This document shows positions 1 to 8,825 of a DNA stretch of 64,000 bases, one piece after another. A model generated the notes under the pieces. It made no database searches, was not told the DNA's origin, and saw only the letters and a list, made by a program, of their open reading frames with translations. The stretch is from Chitinophagaceae bacterium (lineage in GTDB: Bacteria; Bacteroidota; Bacteroidia; Chitinophagales; Chitinophagaceae). The first letter of the stretch is position 1. Each line of letters starts with the position of its first letter. The position numbers and the translations under genes are program-made. The stretch lies in NCBI GenBank assembly GCA_004173235.1, contig SEAC01000019.1:1-64000 (forward strand). The letters are read 5' to 3'.

Positions 1-134
1 AGGATGTGCAGCTGGGCCGCTTTCATCTCTTCCACGATGTCGCTCGGGTAGGCCTCCCCGCGACGAATGATGGAAAGGATGCAAAACTCCAGGATCCCCT
101 TGCGCATCTGGCTCTGCGTGTTCTCTATGTTCAT
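1..134 (-). CDS. PadR family transcriptional regulator (N-terminal part, cut by window edge)
   Basis: Reading leftward from the ATG at 134, the visible 44 residues begin MNIENTQSQMRKGILEFCIL and continue with a helix and IVEEMKAAQL. This is the typical start of a PadR winged-helix repressor, in which MRKGILEFCIL is helix 1 of the HTH. The rest of the gene lies outside the window, so effector domain and regulon are unknown. PadR proteins usually repress a neighbouring membrane or stress gene. The assignment rests only on the N-terminal resemblance. Confidence 0.75.
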   Translation of the reverse strand, partial: MNIENTQSQMRKGILEFCILSIIRRGEAYPSDIVEEMKAAQLHI

Positions 135-393
135 GGGGTCTGTTTTGTGTCTCAGGCCTCCGGTCGGGGAGCGTCAAAGACGATGATCAATTGCGATAAC
201 AATACAAAGCTAAGATATTGTTTGGTACTATGCAACACATAATACCTGCTTTTTTTTAGTATTAGCATTGAACTGTTAATGGGTGATGAGCTCTACATAT
301 GATTATCAATACTTTATGTAGTTCACTGCTGATCCTCGCTTGCACGAACGGTAAAAATTTGTGTACGAGTGGCGGAGGTAATACCTTGCCGCC

Positions 394-1083
394 ATGCGTT
401 TTGTTTCTCTTTTGCTTCTTTTGGGCCTCGCTTCCTGCTCTTCCGGCGAGCGCCATGTATATATACTTACAACCTACGGCAAAGCGGTGCTTCAAGACAC
501 CGATTCGGGAGCCCGTGTGGCCCTTACCGAGCCGGGCTTATATGAAGGCGCCCGCGAGGTGCGCTTTAGTGGCAAGCGCCTTGTGCTGGCAGAGCCCGCG
601 CAGCAATATGCCTACGAGCTGCCCGAGGGTGGCGAATACGTGATTAATCTCCTGGAGGATACGCTGCTCAGCGTGCCTGCGCGTTATGGACGCGAGCAAG
701 CCGGCGGCATCAGTTTGCCCACGCGCCCCTCGCACAGCGGCAATGCCACCTACGACTCGATGACCGCAAAAGCCGCACGCGCACGCGACCGCCAGGAACA
801 GCGCCGATCGGAAGAGCGCCTGCGCAACGGCCGCACTAATATACTCACCCTGCTCCCCGGCAAAATGGAACGCATCAGCGCCAATGGCAGCGCACGCGTA
901 TTCTTCCTTACGCAGCCGCCTGCCGAGGTACGCGGCCAAAGTGCCGACGACATCGATTATTACGAGATCAACCGCTACGACTACTTCCTGCAGCGTGCGC
1001 TACACGAATTGGAAGAAACCGATCCGGTGCGCGCATCGGAAAGACAGCGCCGCGAGTTTTACCGGAAAATGAACGAGCAATAA
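394..1083 (+). CDS. Hypothetical exported lipoprotein
   Basis: This 229-residue protein has a short lipoprotein signal with the lipobox LGLASC at about residues 10-15, followed by Ser-Ser-Gly, so it is probably anchored in a membrane by Cys15. I recognise no family in the mature part. It has a beta-rich first half and a charged Arg/Glu-rich stretch around residues 125-150 that could be helical. It converges on the COG3014-type gene and the two share a terminator hairpin at the stop codon. The 259 bp upstream, back to the PadR gene, hold no other gene that I can support. Confidence 0.7.
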   Translation: MRFVSLLLLLGLASCSSGERHVYILTTYGKAVLQDTDSGARVALTEPGLYEGAREVRFSGKRLVLAEPAQQYAYELPEGGEYVINLLEDTLLSVPARYGREQAGGISLPTRPSHSGNATYDSMTAKAARARDRQEQRRSEERLRNGRTNILTLLPGKMERISANGSARVFFLTQPPAEVRGQSADDIDYYEINRYDYFLQRALHELEETDPVRASERQRREFYRKMNEQ

Positions 1084-1116
1084 ATGAAGAGCCCCGCAGT
1101 GCGGGGCTCTTCATTT
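1082..1116. terminator. Bidirectional terminator hairpin
   Basis: A 17-bp perfect stem (1082-1098 with 1100-1116) rich in GC at its core and flanked by A and T runs sits exactly between two convergent stop codons. It can serve both genes. Confidence 0.8.
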
Positions 1117-2548
1117 ATAAAGTACAGAGATTGCGGAAGCTCAGTCCACCGCTGTCGGAGAGCGGCACTTCGTAGGTGCGTTCGCCGCCGCTGCCGCGTA
1201 CTGCAACTTTTACCGATTGAGCCCCGGCTTTTATGGGAATGCGCGTGTAATAGATGTTCCCGGGAAGGCTTTGCCAGTTGCGCGTGTCTGCTTTCTCCTT
1301 TGCGAAATTGAAAATTTTGATTCCGGTGGCCAGCAGCTCCTGGTTGCGGCGCTTCTTCTTCTGCTCGTCCGTCTCTTCCTTGTCTTTGGGTTTGTCTTTC
1401 GGGGTTGCAGCTGCTTCGGCCAACTTCCCGAGCGCGATGCGCGAAAGCGTTTTCGCAAGGTCTTTCAGGCGCCGCTCGCGGAGCGTGAACTCGGCCAGGT
1501 CGTTGATGCTTTGCGCGGGCTCGAATGCAAAGCGGCTATTGCTGTCCGACATCGCTTCGGCGGTTTGCCACAGGCACGACTGCAGCACATAGCGCGGCAG
1601 CGCGGCGCGGATGGCGCTCAGGCCCGCCAGGCGGTCGTCATCCACGGCACCAATGCTTCGATCAAAGGGAACGCGTAAGGAGCCGTTGCTCGAAGTGAAG
1701 AAGAAGTCGGCGCCCTGCTTGCTGATGAAGAAGGTGATGTTCTCCTCCTCTTTCACCGGCGCGCTGCCGGCTTCCCAAAACAGCACCAACTCGGCACCGG
1801 CAGCGCGGTCTTCGGGCTGCAGGCTATAACTAAGCTCACGTTGGTAAAACGACACCTGGTCCCAGAAACCCATTTGCTCGGCCGTGCGCAGCAAATCCTT
1901 CTTCAACTGCACCGGCATCGCTACACCATAATAAGTGCCGCCGTTCTTCAGATATAGATCCACTGCATTACGATACGCGATGAAGGCGTTGTTGAGGTCT
2001 TTGTTCTTTTCATAGATCAGTCCCTGGAGCATGAACGAAAAAGCATCCTGCGCATATTTGTTGTCGGCGCGCGCATCGTCCTGAGCATAGGCCCGGAGCG
2101 AGATGCGGCGTGCTTCCACCAACGCTTCCGAAGGCTGGTTGAGCATGAGGTAATTCAGCGCCTTGTAATAGTGCACCATGTATTTCTCGAAGTCTTCGCC
2201 GCGGTAGGTTTCCATCATCGGGTTGAGCAGCGTGGAAAGTGCTATATCTCCTACGGTGGTGCGGCCGTCTTCCATCAGGTTGTCGGCTTCGTTGAAAAAT
2301 CGGTTGGAAGCTTCGAAGTGGTGCAGCAGGTGCTCCATCCTTCCTTTCTCGAGTAGAAAGAGTAGGTGGTTGCGGCGCTTCTGCAGCAGCCGGCTGTCGT
2401 CGAGCGCGGCAGAAGCCTTCTCGTAGTCGCCGTCGCGGTAGTGGCTGTAGTAGTCGCGCACCTGCTGGTTGTACGTAGCGCAGGACGTGAAGAACAGAAC
2501 CACCAGCACCGGGGCAAGCCGGAACAGGGTTGGTAATTTCGGTAGCAT
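1115..2548 (-). CDS. COG3014-like lipoprotein with TPR-type helical repeats
   Basis: The 477-residue product has a signal peptide ending in the lipobox FFTSC (Cys23), then a helical repeat region. This includes YYKALNYLMLNQPSEALVEA and an AFIAYRNAVDLYLKNG segment, which look like TPRs. The length, lipobox and repeats resemble the COG3014 lipoproteins often encoded beside LpoB-like activators. The LpoB-like gene lies 8 nt upstream on the same strand, so the two are probably co-transcribed. A Lys/Glu-rich stretch lies around residues 370-395. A role in envelope or peptidoglycan synthesis is inferred from the neighbour only. Confidence 0.65.
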   Translation of the reverse strand: MLPKLPTLFRLAPVLVVLFFTSCATYNQQVRDYYSHYRDGDYEKASAALDDSRLLQKRRNHLLFLLEKGRMEHLLHHFEASNRFFNEADNLMEDGRTTVGDIALSTLLNPMMETYRGEDFEKYMVHYYKALNYLMLNQPSEALVEARRISLRAYAQDDARADNKYAQDAFSFMLQGLIYEKNKDLNNAFIAYRNAVDLYLKNGGTYYGVAMPVQLKKDLLRTAEQMGFWDQVSFYQRELSYSLQPEDRAAGAELVLFWEAGSAPVKEEENITFFISKQGADFFFTSSNGSLRVPFDRSIGAVDDDRLAGLSAIRAALPRYVLQSCLWQTAEAMSDSNSRFAFEPAQSINDLAEFTLRERRLKDLAKTLSRIALGKLAEAAATPKDKPKDKEETDEQKKKRRNQELLATGIKIFNFAKEKADTRNWQSLPGNIYYTRIPIKAGAQSVKVAVRGSGGERTYEVPLSDSGGLSFRNLCTL

Positions 2549-2555
2549 GAAAACA

Positions 2556-3140
2556 CTAGTTTTTTACCATCTTGGCGATCTTCTTCTCGCCGATCCAAAC
2601 CACTTCGTTGGTTTCGAGATTCGTGAGCTCGAGGTTCACCTGGTAGTAAACTTCCTTCTTCTTTTTGTGGGCATCCACGATGGAGTTAATCGACCCTTGC
2701 AGGATGTAGTCGGCACCGTTCTCAAGACCGAACTTCTTCATCGTGCTTTGCGAAGCGTTGGTCTGCTGATCGGCACGTTCGCCACGCAACTCTTCGCGCT
2801 TTTTGCCACCCTGAACAAGACGAACCTTCTCGGTTTTTACAAACGACTGCTCGATGTCTTTCACGAAGGTTTCGGCGTCGATGTGCTCGTGGCTCTTGTT
2901 GTCAACGAAGCCTACGATCACAACAGGCTTGGCGCCCGTTTTGGCCTGCAGGTGGTTGCCCAACCACGACGATCCGAGGATGTCGTTGGTGAGTTGCTCC
3001 GACACGAGGCGGGAGTCGGTGTTGTTCCAGCGTCCGCTGATATCGATCTGCTCATCGGGCGACACGCGCGTCACCTGGCGTGCGCAGCTGAAAAGGAAAG
3101 GCAGTGTGAGCATGGATACGTAGAGTAAAACTTTTTTCAT
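2556..3140 (-). CDS. LpoB-like penicillin-binding protein activator lipoprotein
   Basis: The start is set at the ATG at 3140 because it gives a classical lipoprotein signal (MKKVLLYV, lipobox LFSC). The longer frame upstream runs through repeat DNA. The 194-residue protein contains DISGRWNNTDSRLVSEQL, a VVIVGFVDNKSHEHID strand, and a GADYILQGSI strand followed by VYYQVNLELTNLET. These features fit the FlgT/LpoB-type fold (PF13036) of outer-membrane lipoproteins that stimulate class A penicillin-binding proteins. It is followed closely by the COG3014-like gene. Confidence 0.75.
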   Translation of the reverse strand: MKKVLLYVSMLTLPFLFSCARQVTRVSPDEQIDISGRWNNTDSRLVSEQLTNDILGSSWLGNHLQAKTGAKPVVIVGFVDNKSHEHIDAETFVKDIEQSFVKTEKVRLVQGGKKREELRGERADQQTNASQSTMKKFGLENGADYILQGSINSIVDAHKKKKEVYYQVNLELTNLETNEVVWIGEKKIAKMVKN

Positions 3141-3200
3141 AGCTAGTTCTGTTTGATAAGTGTTTTGATAGATATTTTCGTGATGTGCAATCGCTTGCGG

Positions 3201-3375
3201 CATGCTTGTCATCCTAAGCGGCATGCTTGTCATCCTGAGCGGGATGCTTGTCATCCTAAGCGGCATGCTTGTCATCCTGAGCGCAGTCGAAGGATGGGCA
3301 TGCTTGTCATCCTGAGCGGGATGCTTGTCATCCTGAGCGGGATGCTTGTCATCCTGAGCGCAGTCGAAGGATGGG
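3201..3375. repeat. Tandem REP-like repeats (GTCATCCTGAGC family)
   Basis: Seven copies of a ~21-bp unit, (c/g)ATGCTTGTCATCCTGAGCGG, follow one another. Two of them, ending near 3296 and 3375, carry the full form with CAGTCGAAGGATG, which lets ATCCT pair with AGGAT across CTGAGCGCAGTCGA as a hairpin. The block fills the gap upstream of the LpoB-like gene. Confidence 0.85.
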
Positions 3376-3385
3376 CAGCGAACGA

Positions 3386-3736
3386 TCAGCGCCAGCGCCG
3401 ATACGAACGCGGGTTGTAGTAATACGGGTCGTAGTAGGGATTGTTCCAGCGGCTCGAATTGTAGCCATTGTTCCAACCCGAGTAGCGCGAGCGGTTGATG
3501 CGCACAGCCTGTCGCGTCTGGCGACGTGCCGTTCGGCGTTCCTCGCGCGCCTCGTACCAGTCGTAAGCCTTGTAGGTGTTTTGCATCGTTACGCTGTGCC
3601 ATCGGTTCACCGAGTCGGCAAGCTTCAGGTACTTATCGCGGCTCACCGCGAAGTTGGGGTTCTGGTCGGGCACCGTTTGCGCCGAAGCGGCGATGGTCCC
3701 GGCAGAAGCAAGCATCAGGAGTAAAAGTCTTTGCAT
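3386..3736 (-). CDS. Hypothetical exported protein with Tyr/Asn/Arg-rich tail
   Basis: The ATG at 3736 gives a good cleavable signal peptide (MQRLLLLMLASAGTIAASAQ), so it is preferred over the longer frame. The 116-residue protein has a short helical middle (KYLKLADSVNRWHSVTM) and a low-complexity C-terminus rich in Tyr, Asn, Arg and Trp. I do not recognise a family. Its 3' end abuts the REP-like block. Confidence 0.6.
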   Translation of the reverse strand: MQRLLLLMLASAGTIAASAQTVPDQNPNFAVSRDKYLKLADSVNRWHSVTMQNTYKAYDWYEAREERRTARRQTRQAVRINRSRYSGWNNGYNSSRWNNPYYDPYYYNPRSYRRWR

Positions 3737-3942
3737 AAGTCTGGTTTTAAAATTTTCTCTTACCAACACTAAAGTAATCGGGCTAAGGGTTAAGTCACCG
3801 TTAAAACGAACCAATCAACAGTACCGTTACACGAAATGCTCACAAAGCCTTGTTAAGGCTGCGAACGGTAACACAATAAACGGAAGGAAGAGGTTCGCTG
3901 CCGCGCGGGAAAATGCCTCCACCCTTCCTGCACAAAAGAAAA

Positions 3943-3961
3943 CCCCGGCTCATCGCCGGGG
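3943..3961 (-). terminator. Terminator of the dioxygenase gene
   Basis: The stem CCCCGGC/GCCGGGG with a short loop is followed, reading leftward, by TTTTCTTTTG. It lies 16 nt past the stop codon at 3977. Confidence 0.8.
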
Positions 3962-3976
3962 CATCTTCAGTATAGC

Positions 3977-4921
3977 TTATTTCTTAAGACCGATCTCTCT
4001 CAGGCGTTCATCGAGGTATTCGCCGGCAGTGATGTCGTCGTATGCTTTTGGATGCTCTGCATCGATGCAGCTTTCGAGGCAGGCCAGGCTCATGCCGCTT
4101 TTCGGATGCAGGAAGAACGGGATCGAGAAGCGGCTCGTGCCCCACAGCTCGCGCGGCGGGTTCACAACGCGGTGCGTGGTAGAACGCAGGCGGTTGTTGG
4201 AAAAACGCTGGAGCATGTCACCCACGTTGACCACGATCTGCTCGGGCAGCGAAGTAACGCCCACCCACTCGTTTTGCTTGGTGAGGATCTGGAGGCCATC
4301 GGCGGAAGCGCCAACGAGCAGCGTAATGAGGTTGATGTCTTCGTGCTGCTCGGCGCGAATGGCGCTCTTGGGCTCATTCTGGATCGGCGGGTAGTGAATG
4401 GCGCGAAGGATGGAGTTGCCGTTGTGCACGTATTGATCGAAGTAATTTTCGTCGAGGTCGAGGAAGAGTGCAAGCGCCTGCAGCAGCGACGTGCCGCTCT
4501 TTTCAAAATGGCGGTAAGCGTTCTCGAGCGTGGGCGTGAATTGCGGCACTTCGTTCACCGTTACGTTGCCGGGATAGTGTTCGCCCACTTCTTCGCCGTC
4601 GGTGATCGTCTGCCCGTATTGGAAGAATTCCTTCAGGTCGGGTGCATCGAAGCCTTTCGCGTGCTCGCGGCCAAACGAAGTGTAGCCGCGCTGGCCGGCC
4701 AGTTCGGGCTTTTCGTATTGCAGCTTCGTGTCGGTAGGCAGCGCGAAGAATTGCTGTACGTATTTATACAGATCGGCGATAAGCTCATCGGGAACACCGT
4801 GGTTTTTGACGGCAACGAACCCTACTTCTTCGTAAGCTTTACCGATCTCCTGCACGAACTTTTGCTTCTTGGACGCATCACCGCTGAGAAATTCAGCGAG
4901 ATCAACTACGGGAATAGTCAT
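3977..4921 (-). CDS. Isopenicillin N synthase family Fe(II)/2-oxoglutarate dioxygenase
   Basis: The 314-residue protein has the N-terminal DIOX_N signature (IPVVDLAEFL, GFVAVKNHGV) and a C-terminal double-stranded beta-helix. The iron ligands are visible as His-x-Asp in EQHEDINLITLL (about residues 207-209) and His in RSTTHRVVNP (about 259). The 2-oxoglutarate-binding RxS appears as SRFSIPFF (about 271). Members oxidise small molecules; the substrate here cannot be told. The gene stands alone with its own -7 box and terminator. Confidence 0.85.
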   Translation of the reverse strand: MTIPVVDLAEFLSGDASKKQKFVQEIGKAYEEVGFVAVKNHGVPDELIADLYKYVQQFFALPTDTKLQYEKPELAGQRGYTSFGREHAKGFDAPDLKEFFQYGQTITDGEEVGEHYPGNVTVNEVPQFTPTLENAYRHFEKSGTSLLQALALFLDLDENYFDQYVHNGNSILRAIHYPPIQNEPKSAIRAEQHEDINLITLLVGASADGLQILTKQNEWVGVTSLPEQIVVNVGDMLQRFSNNRLRSTTHRVVNPPRELWGTSRFSIPFFLHPKSGMSLACLESCIDAEHPKAYDDITAGEYLDERLREIGLKK

Positions 4922-4941
4922 ATGGCTTTGATTTACTCAGC

Positions 4942-4949
4942 CAAATGTA
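4942..4949 (-). promoter_or_regulatory. -7 box TACATTTG of the dioxygenase gene
   Basis: It matches the Bacteroidota sigma-ABfr -7 consensus TAnnTTTG on the minus strand, about 20 nt before the ATG at 4921. No clear -33 TTG was placed. Confidence 0.5.
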
Positions 4950-5005
4950 GCATTCCGCGCGGATATCCACAATCTGGGGATAAGTTTTGTGTTGCCTTCG
5001 GCATG

Positions 5006-5167
5006 GAGAGAAAGAACGCCGATACCGCAAGCGGTATACGCAGATTGTTATGATTGGTTATGATTTGCTTACGCACGCGAGGTACGATAACTGAGTAAGA
5101 CTACTTCGAGTGGCTAAAAAATCCGCGTTGATCATAAAAATCATATAGAATCTGCGTTCTTTCTCTC
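5006..5167. repeat. Dispersed ~160-bp inverted-repeat element, copy A
   Basis: The ends GAGAGAAAGAACGC (5006-5019) and GCGTTCTTTCTCTC (5154-5167) are exact inverted repeats. Inside, CGCAGATT/AATCTGCG and ATGATT/AATCAT words recur. No coding frame is evident. A second copy lies at 20372-20516 and a half copy at 25175-25221. Confidence 0.8.
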
Positions 5168-5174
5168 CGTCGGA

Positions 5175-5732
5175 TCACCTGTCGAGGTACGATTGCTCAT
5201 CCGCATCCGGCGCAACTACTGCATATCGCTTTACCTGGTAAATCAGCGCCAGGTCGAGCGCATCTACCAGTTGCTGGTACGAAGCGCGCTCCGTGGGCTT
5301 GATCAGCAACACGAGGTCGGAGTCGTGGCGGCCCGACGCACGCAGCGATTGCTGCAAAGCCGTCAGCGCGCGGCCCGCCCCCGTATACACGTTGAGCGAA
5401 GTGGGCTGCACATGGCCTGCGGCCTTTGCCTCGCTCCAGGTGCCGCGGTACGCAACCACGCGGTTGCTGTCGAGGAGCAGCGAAAGCGTTGCCGACTCCA
5501 TCGTCTTCGTGCCCTCCCCATCGGCGGGCATGATCAGCTGCACTGCTTTGTTGTCGCTCATGCTGGTGGTGAAAATAAAAAACGTGATGAGGAGGAAACC
5601 GAGGTCGACCATCGGGGTCATGTCGATACGGGGAAGTACATGCGTATTCCTTTTGCTGCCGAGTGCGGCGCTTTCGATGCTTGCCATGGCTTTGGTTTTT
5701 TTCCTGAGATGAGCAGGATCAGTTTCTTCCAT
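5175..5732 (-). CDS. ExbD/TolR family biopolymer transport protein
   Basis: The 185-residue protein has the family hallmark RIDMTPMVDLGFLLITFFIF (about residues 35-54). It is a single membrane segment whose Asp is part of the proton path of ExbB-ExbD/TolQ-TolR motors, and a periplasmic domain follows. An internal ATG at 5687 (MASIESAALGSKR) is a plausible alternative start, since many homologues begin at that point. No ExbB or TonB gene is next to it, so it may be an extra subunit for a motor encoded elsewhere. It diverges from the stress protein gene. Confidence 0.85.
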   Translation of the reverse strand: MEETDPAHLRKKTKAMASIESAALGSKRNTHVLPRIDMTPMVDLGFLLITFFIFTTSMSDNKAVQLIMPADGEGTKTMESATLSLLLDSNRVVAYRGTWSEAKAAGHVQPTSLNVYTGAGRALTALQQSLRASGRHDSDLVLLIKPTERASYQQLVDALDLALIYQVKRYAVVAPDADEQSYLDR

Positions 5733-5766
5733 AACGAGCGCAATCTTTTTCCGGGAAAGGCGCGGC

Positions 5767-5774
5767 TACTTTTG
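5767..5774 (+). promoter_or_regulatory. -7 box TACTTTTG of the universal stress protein gene
   Basis: An exact TAnnTTTG match ends 19 nt before the ATG at 5794, in the short divergent gap with exbD. Confidence 0.55.
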
Positions 5775-5793
5775 AATTCTAAACGCCTCCGCT

Positions 5794-6585
5794 ATGCAAC
5801 CCATCCTTGTTGCCACCGACTTTTCCGCGGCCTCGCAAAATGCATTGCGCTTTGCCGCACGTCTGTCGCTTTTCCGCAAATGCCCCCTCGCTGTAGTGCA
5901 TGCTTACAGCCTGGCCATCCCGAATATGGAGCCACTTCTCATTCCCACCGGCGTACAATACCTGGAGAACGACGCGACTAATGCGCTGGCATCGGTACAG
6001 GAGACCCTGCTCACCGAATTCCCGGGTGTGCAGGCTGAGTTCGTAAAGCTTCCCGCCGCCGACATCGCCTCGGAACTCGCTGATTATTGCACGCAGCGCC
6101 AGCCATTCCTACTGGTGCTGGGCACGCACGAGCGCAGTGGCGCCGAAAGCTGGTTCAGCGAAGGGCTGCGGCTCGTACACAAATCTTCGGTGCCCCTGCT
6201 GATGGTTCCCGAAGGCTTTTCGGGCACGGGCTGGATGCGGGCCGTGCTGGCCTACGACGGCGCGCCGTTGCAACCGCTGCAACAGCAACGCGTCACCACC
6301 ATCATGAGCGAACTGCATGCACTCCTTGATGTGGTGCACGTGCAATCTTCGCGCGGCAGCGACCCGGAGTTTCCGCAGTTCGGAACCGTAGCGGGCCACA
6401 ACCACACCGTATTGGCGGAGAACGTAACCACGGGCCTGCTCTCTTATCTGAAAGAAAACCCGAGCGACCTGATGGTTGTGCTTCCGCACCACCACAGCAT
6501 GTGGGAGCGGCTGTTCATGCGCCGTCACACACCCTCGCTCGTTTCGCAGCTGCCTGTGCCGGTGCTGGTGATGCCGGAAGACTAA
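5794..6585 (+). CDS. Universal stress protein, two Usp domains
   Basis: The 263-residue product begins MQPILVATDFSAASQNALRF, the standard first strand and helix of UspA. The first domain ends with LLVLGTHERSGAESWF and VHKSSVPLLMVPE, resembling the nucleotide-binding G-x2-G-x(8-9)-S/T-x-P region. A second, diverged domain follows (VLAYDGAPLQPLQQQ to SQLPVPVLVMPED) and lacks the glycine motif, having DLMVVLPHHHSM instead. Tandem Usp proteins of about 270-280 residues are common in Bacteroidota. It is a single gene with its own -7 box. Confidence 0.85.
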   Translation: MQPILVATDFSAASQNALRFAARLSLFRKCPLAVVHAYSLAIPNMEPLLIPTGVQYLENDATNALASVQETLLTEFPGVQAEFVKLPAADIASELADYCTQRQPFLLVLGTHERSGAESWFSEGLRLVHKSSVPLLMVPEGFSGTGWMRAVLAYDGAPLQPLQQQRVTTIMSELHALLDVVHVQSSRGSDPEFPQFGTVAGHNHTVLAENVTTGLLSYLKENPSDLMVVLPHHHSMWERLFMRRHTPSLVSQLPVPVLVMPED

Positions 6586-6623
6586 TGACAAAACGATTTT
6601 TTGGAGGTTTTGAGTTCAATAGA

Positions 6624-6650
6624 AAAGGTCCTGCTTTGTGCAGGACCTTT
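6624..6650. terminator. Bidirectional terminator between usp and asnS
   Basis: An 11-bp perfect stem AAAGGTCCTGC/GCAGGACCTTT with a TTTGT loop lies between the convergent stop codons of the stress protein gene and asnS. Confidence 0.75.
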
Positions 6651-6707
6651 GCTTGTAATGATATCGGGTGGCTTACCAATAAACCAGTAAACCAATAGAC
6701 CAATAAT

Positions 6708-8147
<1,440 letters not shown>

Positions 8148-8152
8148 AGGCG

Positions 8153-8160
8153 CAAATATA
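8153..8160 (-). promoter_or_regulatory. -7 box TATATTTG immediately upstream of asnS
   Basis: An exact TAnnTTTG match on the minus strand ends 5 nt before the start codon at 8147. The predicted transcription start is therefore at or next to the ATG. No -33 TTG is visible at normal spacing. Confidence 0.5.
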
Positions 8161-8200
8161 AATCCGAATGGGGTGATGGGGTAATGGGGTGATGAGAGAA

Positions 8201-8575
8201 TTATTTACTACCGCGATTCCTGTTTGCAGTGTCGATGCTGGAAGTCAGGAGACGTTGAATCGGATCGGGATCGTTCAGCAAGTTAGTCGTGTCGGGATAA
8301 CCGGATGAATGAAGGCACATCAAAAGCCAACCCTCTGTTTCGCATGCTTCCTTCTGACCGCCTTTTAGCTTATGAACAAAATCTGCTGCACTTGCAGGAT
8401 GCTGCGCTTCACGCACATGGGCGTGGATTGAGGTGCCGCTTTTAAAGAGCTGGCGCGACATGTCAAATTCGCGCATCGCTCGCAATACCTTACAATAGGC
8501 TATTACCGCAATCGCAAAATCAAATGTTAGATTCAGCAAAGGGTTATTAGTCTGATAGAGAGATCGCTTTGCCAT
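8201..8575 (-). CDS. Four helix bundle protein (23S rRNA intervening-sequence protein family)
   Basis: The 124-residue protein has the pattern of this family: [21 protein letters not shown] at the start, [20 protein letters not shown], then [20 protein letters not shown] with the conserved E-T-x-x-W/Y-L turn. These small proteins form pentamers of four-helix bundles and their role is unknown. They are often spread in genomes rich in short repeats, and here repeat DNA follows on both sides. Confidence 0.85.
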   Translation of the reverse strand: MAKRSLYQTNNPLLNLTFDFAIAVIAYCKVLRAMREFDMSRQLFKSGTSIHAHVREAQHPASAADFVHKLKGGQKEACETEGWLLMCLHSSGYPDTTNLLNDPDPIQRLLTSSIDTANRNRGSK

Positions 8576-8663
8576 ACTTTTTTTGCAAAGCCACAGCCTC
8601 TGTACCAGCCGTCCATGTGGTTTTCACCGAATTTTCATGTCTTTTACCCCATTAACCCATTAC

Positions 8664-8818
8664 CGCCTGACACGCTGAGCGCAGCCGAAGCGCCCCATTA
8701 CCCCATTACCGCCTGACACGCTGAGCGCAGCCGAAGCGCCCCATTCCCGCCTGACACGCTGAGCGCAGCCGAAGCGCCCCATTACCGCCTGACACGCTGA
8801 GCGCAGCCGAAGCGCCCC
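8664..8818. repeat. Four REP-like hairpin repeats (CACGCTGAGCGCAGCCGAAGCG family)
   Basis: A 33-bp unit, CGCCTGACACGCTGAGCGCA then GCCGAAGCGCCCC, starts at 8664, 8710, 8748 and 8786. Copies are separated by CATTACC-type spacers. CGCT and AGCG pair around TGAGCGCAGCCGA. It resembles the 3201-3375 family with changed stem bases. Confidence 0.85.
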
Positions 8819-8825
8819 TACCCCA

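Noticed and set aside
135..393. Coding gene in the first intergenic gap
   Set aside because: The open frames here are short, overlap the PadR start region or the lipoprotein gene, and show no family features.
3201..3375. CRISPR array
   Set aside because: The units are head-to-tail REP-like repeats without spacers and lie in a promoter gap.
3141..3602. N-terminal extension of the LpoB-like protein
   Set aside because: It reads through REP-like repeats and places the lipoprotein signal in the middle of the protein.
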